Assembly: GCF_000341105.1 (NCBI RefSeq)
Contig: NZ_ANBB01000042.1
Span: forward strand, 57,751-121,750
DNA from: Nocardiopsis potens DSM 45234
GTDB taxonomy: Bacteria > Actinomycetota > Actinomycetes > Streptosporangiales > Streptosporangiaceae
Direction of reading: 5' to 3'
Length of the DNA: 64,000 nt
Both the position numbers and the translations under genes were made by a program. The notes under the pieces are model-generated. The model did not search any database, had not been told where the DNA came from, and worked only from the letters and a program-made list of their open reading frames with translations. Each line of letters begins with the position of its first letter. Position 1 is the stretch's first letter. Of the stretch, positions 58,289 through 64,000 are shown piece after piece.

Positions 58289-59991
58289 TGATCGTCCGCG
58301 AACTCTGGCGGGAGGCGGCCCGGTTCCCCGCGGCGCTGGCCTGGAGCACCGCGCTGCTGGTGCTGGTCTTCTCCACCCACCTCGGCCAGGCCGCCGCCAT
58401 CGCCTGGTCGATGTCGGCGGCGCTGCGCGGGCACCCCGGGGACGTGCTCGCCGGGCTGGCGCTGATCGTCGCGATCGCGCTGGCGCGGATGGCGCTCTCC
58501 CTGGCCCAGGCCTCCGCCGCCGCCGGGCTCGGCGGCCGCGTCCGCCGGGCCCTCCGCCGCCGCGCGATGCGGGCCGCGCTGACCCCCGAGCGGCTGCACG
58601 ACACCGCCGCCCGGGACGGGGCGCTGCGGGCCGGCCTGGGCGACGGCATCGACGGGACCGACGCCTACGTCTCGAAGTACGTCCCCGCCGTCGCGCAGGT
58701 GCTGATCGCCTGCCCGGCCGTGGGGGCCCTGCTGGTGCCCCTCTCCCCGGCCGCGGCGGCGGCCGTCGCCGCGGGGCTGGTGCTGGCGCTGCTGGGCCCC
58801 ATGGCCTGGAAGCGGATGGCGGCCCGGCGCGGACTCGACCACTGGGACGACTACGAGGGCCTCGGCGCCGACCTGCTCGAATCCCTGCGCGGCATGGCCG
58901 CCCTGCGCACCCTCGGCGACGTGCCCGGGACCCGGCGGCGGCTGGACGCCCGGTCCGAGGCGCTGCGCCGCGCCACCGAGCGCGTCATGCGGGCCTCCCT
59001 GGCCGAGACCGCCGTGACCGACCTCGCCGTCCAGGGCGGCATCGCCGCCGCGGCGATCGCGGCCCTCGGCCACGCCGTCACCGGGCAGGCCCCCGCCGTC
59101 GAGGTCTACCTGGTCCTCCTGCTCGCCTCCGAGGCGTTCCGCCCGATCCGCGACCTCTCCCGGCACTGGCACTCCGGGTTCCTCGGCACCACCGCCGTCC
59201 CCGGCCTCGCCCGGATCGGCGCCTTCGACCCCGAGCCCGGCCCGGAGCAGAGCGACCCCGGCCCGGAGCAGGGCGCCCCGGAGCAGAACGCCCCCGCGCC
59301 CGGCCCCGGGGGCCCCGCGCCGCGCCCGGGGCCCGAGGGCGGCCGCGCGGAGCTGCTGCACGTCTCGGACCTGGGCTTCCGCTACCCCGGCGCCCGAGAC
59401 GACGTGCTCCGCGGCCTCACCCTGACCGCCCGGCGCGGATCGCTCACCGCGATCGTCGGCGAGTCCGGCGCGGGCAAGTCCACCCTCTTCGACCTCCTGC
59501 TCGGCCTCCTCACCCCCGGCACCGGCCGCATCACGCTCGACGGCCGGCCGGTGCGCCCAGACGACATCGCGGTGGTCTCCCAGCGCCCGGTGCTCTTCGC
59601 TGGAACCGTCCGGGACAACCTCACCGCCGCCGACGCCGCCGAGGAGCCCGACATCACCGCCGCGTGCCGGGCGGCCGGGATCCTCGACGAGGTCCTGGGC
59701 CTTCCGCGCGGGCTCGACACCGAGGTCGCCGAGGCGGGCGCCAACCTGTCCGGCGGACAGCGCCAGCGCCTCGCCCTGGCCCGGGCCCTCCTCGCGCGGC
59801 GCCCGGTCCTCCTCGTCGACGAGCCGACCAGCGCCCTGGACGCGGACCGCGCCGCAGAAGTGGTCCGGACGCTCCACCGCGTCGCCCGCGACCGCATCGT
59901 CATCATGGTCAGCCACCGCCCCGAAACGCTCACCGGCGTCCCCGACGTGCTGCGCCTGGGCGCCGGGCGGCTGGAGAAGAGCGCTCCGTGA
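58285..59991 (+). CDS. ABC exporter half-transporter A
   Basis: A 568-residue membrane-plus-ATPase half-transporter. Six membrane helices fill residues 1-300. A Pro/Gly/Glu-rich linker with PGPEQSDPGPEQGAPEQNAP follows at about 313-335. The ATPase has Walker A VGESGAGKSTLF, signature NLSGGQRQRLALARALL, Walker B LLVDEPTSALD and the H-loop VSHRPET. There is no C39 peptidase domain, so it exports but does not trim the peptide. GTGA overlap with the next half-transporter suggests a heterodimer like CydDC. Confidence 0.92.
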   Translation: MMIVRELWREAARFPAALAWSTALLVLVFSTHLGQAAAIAWSMSAALRGHPGDVLAGLALIVAIALARMALSLAQASAAAGLGGRVRRALRRRAMRAALTPERLHDTAARDGALRAGLGDGIDGTDAYVSKYVPAVAQVLIACPAVGALLVPLSPAAAAAVAAGLVLALLGPMAWKRMAARRGLDHWDDYEGLGADLLESLRGMAALRTLGDVPGTRRRLDARSEALRRATERVMRASLAETAVTDLAVQGGIAAAAIAALGHAVTGQAPAVEVYLVLLLASEAFRPIRDLSRHWHSGFLGTTAVPGLARIGAFDPEPGPEQSDPGPEQGAPEQNAPAPGPGGPAPRPGPEGGRAELLHVSDLGFRYPGARDDVLRGLTLTARRGSLTAIVGESGAGKSTLFDLLLGLLTPGTGRITLDGRPVRPDDIAVVSQRPVLFAGTVRDNLTAADAAEEPDITAACRAAGILDEVLGLPRGLDTEVAEAGANLSGGQRQRLALARALLARRPVLLVDEPTSALDADRAAEVVRTLHRVARDRIVIMVSHRPETLTGVPDVLRLGAGRLEKSAP

Positions 59992-61679
59992 ACACCGCCT
60001 CCGCACTCCGGGCCCTCCGCGCCCTGCTGCCGGCCCTGCGCCCCGAACGGCGCGGGATGCTCTGGAGCTACCTGGTCGGCACCGCCAGCGCCCTCGCCCT
60101 GGCCGCCCTCACCGTGCTCACCGCGTGGGCGGTCGGCCACGCCGTCGCCGAGCGGACGCCGCCCGGACCGGCCTGGTGGGCCGCGGTCATCGGCCTCGTC
60201 CTGCTCCGCACCGTCCTGACCTGGCGGGAGATGGACGTCTCCCACGCCCTGGCCTACCGGGTCCTGGCCCGGCTCCGGATGGCGCTGTTCGACTCCTACG
60301 CGCGCAGCGTCCCCGGGCGCCGCCGCGAGCACTCCGGGCGCGCGGCCGCCGTCGCCATGGGCGACATCGAGGAGCTGGAGTTCTTCTACGCCCACACCAT
60401 CGCCCAGGTCGGCGCCTCGGCCACCGTCTTCCTCGCCGCCGCCGCCACCGCGGGCGCCCTCCTCCCGGAGGCCGCGGCCGTCATGCTCGCCGGCGGCGCG
60501 GCCGTCGCGACGACCGCGCTGTACTGGGCGCGGACGGCGCGGCGGCTGGGCGAGCAGGAGCAGCGCGAGCGGTCGGCGCTGTCCGCCCGGATCACCGACG
60601 CGCTCGGCGCCCTCCGCGAAGTGCTCGCCTACCGGCTCGCCCCCCGCATCATCGCCGACACCGACGCCGCCACCGGGCGCGCGGCCGCGCTCACCCGCCG
60701 CCGGGAGCTGCTGGAGCAGCTGGTGGCCTCGGTCCGGGAGCTCATCGTCACCGCCGCGGTCATCGGCGTCATCGCCGCCGCCGCAGGGGTGCTCGCCGAC
60801 GGTGCCGGCGGCGCCGGCGCAGGACCCTCCCCGGCGGTCCTGCCCGCCCTGGTGGCGCTGGCCGTCACCGGGGTCGCGGCGATCACCGAGGCGACCACCG
60901 TCCTCACCCGGCTGCACCCGCTCGTCGCCGCCGCCGACCGGGTCGCCGCCGGCATCGGCCGCCCCCCGGCGGTGGCCGCCCCGCGCGCGCCGCGGCGGCT
61001 GCCCGACGGGCCGCTCGGCCTCCGGTTCCGGGACGTCTCCTTCGCCTACGAGGGCCGGCCGCCGGCGCTCGCCTCCTGGTCCGCCGAGGTCGCCCCCGGC
61101 GAGCACGCCGGCCTGGCCGGCCCCTCCGGGGCCGGCAAGAGCACCGTGATCGCGCTCGCCGCCCGCCTCTGGGACCCCGCCTCCGGCACCGTCGAACTGG
61201 TCGCCGCCGACGGCGCGGGCGTCCCCCTCACCGAGATCGACGACGCGGCCCTGCGCAGCGCGGTCGCCCTGGTCGACCAGGAGGCGACGCTGTTCCACGG
61301 CACCGTCCGGGACAACCTCCTCCGCGGCGCCGGACCGCGCCCCGACGCCGAACTGGCCGCCGTGCTCGAACACGTCGGCGCCGCCGGCTGGATCGGCCTC
61401 GACGACGACCTCGGCGAGGACGGGGTGCGCCTCTCCGGCGGCCAGCGGGCGCGCCTCTGCCTGGCCCGCGCCCTCGTCCGCCGCCCCCGCGTGCTCCTCG
61501 TCGACGAGGTGACCGCCAGCCTCGACCCGGCCACCGAGCGGGCGGTCTCCGACGCCATCGCCGGCTTCGGCGGCACCGTGCTCATCTCCTCCCACCGGAG
61601 CGAGACCCTCGCACGCTGCGGACACGTCATCGACATCACCGCCCCCGCCGACCAGGCCCGGGCCCCGGGCCTCCGCTGA
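59988..61679 (+). CDS. ABC exporter half-transporter B
   Basis: A 563-residue half-transporter with six helices (about 25-290) and an ATPase domain. Walker A is AGPSGAGKSTVIALAAR, the signature VRLSGGQRARLCLARAL and Walker B VLLVDEVTASLD, with Val in place of the usual Pro and no other loss. The H-loop is ISSHRSET. With half-transporter A it would form the exporter for the modified peptide. GTG 59988 overlaps the previous stop. It ends the rightward operon before a 14-bp terminator. Confidence 0.92.
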   Translation: MNTASALRALRALLPALRPERRGMLWSYLVGTASALALAALTVLTAWAVGHAVAERTPPGPAWWAAVIGLVLLRTVLTWREMDVSHALAYRVLARLRMALFDSYARSVPGRRREHSGRAAAVAMGDIEELEFFYAHTIAQVGASATVFLAAAATAGALLPEAAAVMLAGGAAVATTALYWARTARRLGEQEQRERSALSARITDALGALREVLAYRLAPRIIADTDAATGRAAALTRRRELLEQLVASVRELIVTAAVIGVIAAAAGVLADGAGGAGAGPSPAVLPALVALAVTGVAAITEATTVLTRLHPLVAAADRVAAGIGRPPAVAAPRAPRRLPDGPLGLRFRDVSFAYEGRPPALASWSAEVAPGEHAGLAGPSGAGKSTVIALAARLWDPASGTVELVAADGAGVPLTEIDDAALRSAVALVDQEATLFHGTVRDNLLRGAGPRPDAELAAVLEHVGAAGWIGLDDDLGEDGVRLSGGQRARLCLARALVRRPRVLLVDEVTASLDPATERAVSDAIAGFGGTVLISSHRSETLARCGHVIDITAPADQARAPGLR

Positions 61680-61714
61680 CCCGCCGGGGCCGGGGCCGGG
61701 CCCCGCGCAGAGGG

Positions 61715-61746
61715 GCGCCGCGGGACCCGAGCGGGTCCCGCGGCGC
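61715..61746 (+). terminator. terminator after the RiPP operon
   Basis: A perfect 14-bp stem (61715-61728 with 61733-61746) with a 4-base GAGC loop, 36 bases past the last stop; it may also serve the convergent BCCT gene. Confidence 0.75.
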
Positions 61747-61808
61747 GGGGCGGGGCGGTGGGGGCGCACCCCCGCCTCAGGCGGGGACCGGGACCCCGCC
61801 CATCCGGG

Positions 61809-63905
61809 TCAGCGCTCGCCCTCCGGGACGCTCTCCGGCACGCCCTCCGGGACGCTCTCCGGCACGCCCTCCGGGACGCTCTCCGGCACGCCCTCCGGGG
61901 CGTACTTCTCCAGCAGCTTCTCGGACTCGTACTCGGCCCCGGCGGCCGAGGCGGTGAACTCGGGGGTGTCGAACACCTCGCCCGCGATGGGGTCCTGGAG
62001 GTGGGACTCCTCGTCCCACTGGATGGCCCCGGTGTCGGTGTCCACCGTGACGGCGTGCGCCGGGATGTCGTGCACCGCCAGCACGGTGGCCGAGTCCGCG
62101 CCGTTCGCCGCCGGTGCGGCGGCCGGCTCCAGGCCCGCGCCGGCGTCCAGCCCGCCGAGCGCGGCGGAGGCGCTCTTCAGGGGGCCGCGCGGCCGGGCGC
62201 CGTTGCTCTGCGCCCGCAGCAGGTCGCGGAGGTTGCGCTGCAGCTCCTCCTCGTTGTCGGCCTCCCGGCGCGCGGTCGAGACCAGCGCGGACGGGGTGGC
62301 CTGCGGGCGGATGCTCACGTACCGGGGCATGGTCGCCGTCTCGTAGCGGAACATCCGCACCAGGGCGATCACCGCGAGCGTGTAGATGACCGACAGCGGC
62401 GCCGCGCCGACGATCGAGCTGACCTGCAGCACGGTGAGCGCCGACTCGCCCCCGGCGAGCAGCAGCAGGGCGCCGGACAGGCCGAGGACCACGCACCAGA
62501 ACACGCGGGTCGCCCGCGGCGTCTCGGTGCGGCCCCCGTGCGAGAGGACGTCGACGACCAGGGCGCAGGAGTCGGCCGAGGTCACGAAGAACAGCACGAT
62601 CACCAGGATCGCGATCACCGACAGCGCGGCGGTGAGGAGCCCGCCCCCCGGCAGGTTCTCGAAGAGGAGGAACAGCGTGGTGTCGGTGTCGATGGAGCCG
62701 TCCGCGCCGACCATCGAGCCGTCCCGCAGCTGGTAGAGGATCCCGGTGCTGCCGAAGACGGTGAACCAGATGATCGCGATCGCCGTGGGCGCCAGCATCA
62801 CGCCGAAGATGAACTCGCGGATGGTGCGGCCGCGGGAGATGCGGGCGATGAACATGCCCACGAACGGCGCCCAGCTGAGGAACCAGCCCTGGTTGAACAG
62901 GGTCCAGTTCAGCGTCCAGTCGTCGCCGGCACTGGCGCCGGTGACGAACATCAGCTCCGGGAGCACCTGGATGTACTCGCCGGTGTTCTGCACCAGGGAC
63001 CGGAACAGGAAGACGGTCGGGCCGACCAGCAGGACGCAGAGCGCCAGCAGGGCGGCCATCGTCATGTTGGCGTTGGAGAGCCAGCGCAGGCCCTTGTTCA
63101 GGCCGCTGATCACCGAGAGGGTGCCCACCGCGGTGACCAGCACCACCAGCCCCACCAGCAGGGTGCTGGAGGGGTCGAACCAGCCCAGGTGGGCCAGGCC
63201 GGCCTGGATCTGCAGCGCGCCCTGCCCCAGCGAGGTGGCGACGCCGAAGATGGTGCCGACGATGGCGAAGACGTCGATGGCGTGGCCGACCCAGGACTCG
63301 ATCAGCTTGCGGCCGAAGACCGGCTCCAGCAGCCACCGGATGGACAGCGGGCGGCCGCGGCGGAAGGACATGTAGGCCAGCCCGAGGCCGACCACGACGT
63401 AGATGCCCCAGGCGTGCAGCCCCCAGTGGAACAGGGCGTGCCCGACGGCGGCGCGCCCGGCCTCCGGGCTCCCCGGCTCCAGGCCGGAGATCGCCGGCGG
63501 CGCCGTCAGGTGGGTCAGCGGCTCGGCCACGCCCCAGAAGACCAGGCCGATGCCCATGCCGGCGGAGAAGAGCATGGCGAACCAGGAGAACAGCGAGAAC
63601 TCCGGCCCCTCGTCGTCCCGCCCGAGGCGGATCCTGCCCACCTTGGACAGCGCGGCCCAGAACGCGAAGATCAGGAACCCCGTGACGACCAGGACGTACC
63701 ACCAGCCGATCGTCTCGCCGATGCGGTTCCGCAGGTCGGTGAAGGCGGCCGCGGCGTCCTCGCCGTAGGCGGAGCCGTACCAGGTGGCGGCCGCCAGCGC
63801 GGCGAGGATGATCAGCAGGGCCGGCAGGAAGACCGGCTTGGAGAGGCTGCGCCAGGCTGCGGCGATCGGGTTCGGTGTCGGTCCTGTGTCGGCTGGGGAG
63901 GCCAC
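61809..63905 (-). CDS. BCCT-family betaine/choline transporter
   Basis: A 698-residue Na+- or H+-coupled osmolyte transporter with 12 helices. The family signatures GMGIGLVFWGVAEPLTHL (helix with the Gly-rich sodium/substrate site), then NQGWFLSWAPFVGMFIARIS and RTIREFIFGVMLAP are intact. The cytoplasmic C-terminal tail of about 170 residues ends in three EGVPESVP repeats and probably senses osmotic conditions. GTG 63905 is chosen because AAGGAG lies directly upstream. The decayed BCCT fragment at 44.4-45.0 kb is related. Confidence 0.93.
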   Translation of the reverse strand: MASPADTGPTPNPIAAAWRSLSKPVFLPALLIILAALAAATWYGSAYGEDAAAAFTDLRNRIGETIGWWYVLVVTGFLIFAFWAALSKVGRIRLGRDDEGPEFSLFSWFAMLFSAGMGIGLVFWGVAEPLTHLTAPPAISGLEPGSPEAGRAAVGHALFHWGLHAWGIYVVVGLGLAYMSFRRGRPLSIRWLLEPVFGRKLIESWVGHAIDVFAIVGTIFGVATSLGQGALQIQAGLAHLGWFDPSSTLLVGLVVLVTAVGTLSVISGLNKGLRWLSNANMTMAALLALCVLLVGPTVFLFRSLVQNTGEYIQVLPELMFVTGASAGDDWTLNWTLFNQGWFLSWAPFVGMFIARISRGRTIREFIFGVMLAPTAIAIIWFTVFGSTGILYQLRDGSMVGADGSIDTDTTLFLLFENLPGGGLLTAALSVIAILVIVLFFVTSADSCALVVDVLSHGGRTETPRATRVFWCVVLGLSGALLLLAGGESALTVLQVSSIVGAAPLSVIYTLAVIALVRMFRYETATMPRYVSIRPQATPSALVSTARREADNEEELQRNLRDLLRAQSNGARPRGPLKSASAALGGLDAGAGLEPAAAPAANGADSATVLAVHDIPAHAVTVDTDTGAIQWDEESHLQDPIAGEVFDTPEFTASAAGAEYESEKLLEKYAPEGVPESVPEGVPESVPEGVPESVPEGER
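61818..61889 (-). repeat. three 24-bp tandem repeats in the BCCT C-terminal tail
   Basis: A 24-base unit (eight codons, EGVPESVP) occurs three times at 61818, 61842 and 61866, apparently without differences, with a partial fourth. Confidence 0.85.
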
Positions 63906-64000
63906 GTACTCTCCTTGCTCGTAGGCGATATGGCGATCAGCCGCGCCGGGCCGCCCGGCTCGGCGGAAGCGGCGCACAGCAGAACGCCGGGGAGGCGGGG

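Noticed and set aside
1..64000. tRNA, rRNA, insertion sequences, attachment sites or phage genes
   Set aside because: Looked for typical sequences and found none; the region shows no direct mobile-element gene.

Overview
The window is very GC-rich (visibly above 70%), with GTG and TTG starts, many 4-bp ATGA/GTGA gene overlaps and leaderless-looking starts. That points to a high-GC actinomycete. A Nocardiopsaceae-like genus is a guess from general style, not from any marker gene. There is no rRNA, tRNA, CRISPR array or transposase in view. The window reads as a stretch of accessory, specialised-metabolism and metal-resistance genes.

Left part (1-16.7 kb): a GNAT acetyltransferase, a VTT-family membrane protein and an EF-hand protein precede a leftward polyketide operon (13.8 to 3.5 kb). 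The operon encodes an aryl-acid-type AMP ligase, a single seven-domain reducing PKS (KS-AT-DH-cMT-ER-KR-ACP, the layout of fungal highly reducing synthases), an alpha/beta hydrolase and a free carrier protein. Next to it, an XRE-cupin regulator is divergent from a thioredoxin-reductase-like flavoenzyme and a methyltransferase with a His-Gly repeat.

17-24 kb: a tightly coupled five-gene operon with two GMC flavoenzymes, a sugar-dehydrogenase-type small subunit, a ferritin-like iminophenylpyruvate-dimer-synthase-type protein and a possible acetoacetate-decarboxylase-like protein. I cannot assign it to a known pathway. 24-30.5 kb is an arsenic island: arsR-acr3-arsC, then a convergent flavin monooxygenase, MFS pump and FAD enzyme, divergent from an ArsR fused to an ArsN-like acetyltransferase.

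30.5-47.3 kb is a mixed region: an ankyrin lipoprotein, two beta-propeller proteins, a cysteine hydrolase with a GlxA/AraC-type regulator, a DUF574 methyltransferase, a dehalogenase-like hydrolase divergent from a CGNR zinc-finger regulator, a beta-carbonic anhydrase, a decayed BCCT transporter, and an MFS pump divergent from a LysR regulator.

47.4-61.7 kb is the most striking part. Two divergent operons share one 100-bp control region that contains a 7-1-7 Fur-superfamily operator, most like a Zur (zinc) box. Rightward lie a 63-residue precursor peptide made of two identical 31-residue units, a TOMM E1-like partner, a CocE-type hydrolase, a YcaO cyclodehydratase, a SagB-type dehydrogenase and two ABC exporter half-transporters. 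Leftward lie a beta-propeller protein, an S9 peptidase and a complete FecCD-type metal-chelate importer. The simplest reading is a complete circuit for a ribosomally made, azol(in)e-modified metallophore: made and exported when metal is scarce, re-imported with metal, and opened by the peptidase. A full-length BCCT osmolyte transporter closes the window.
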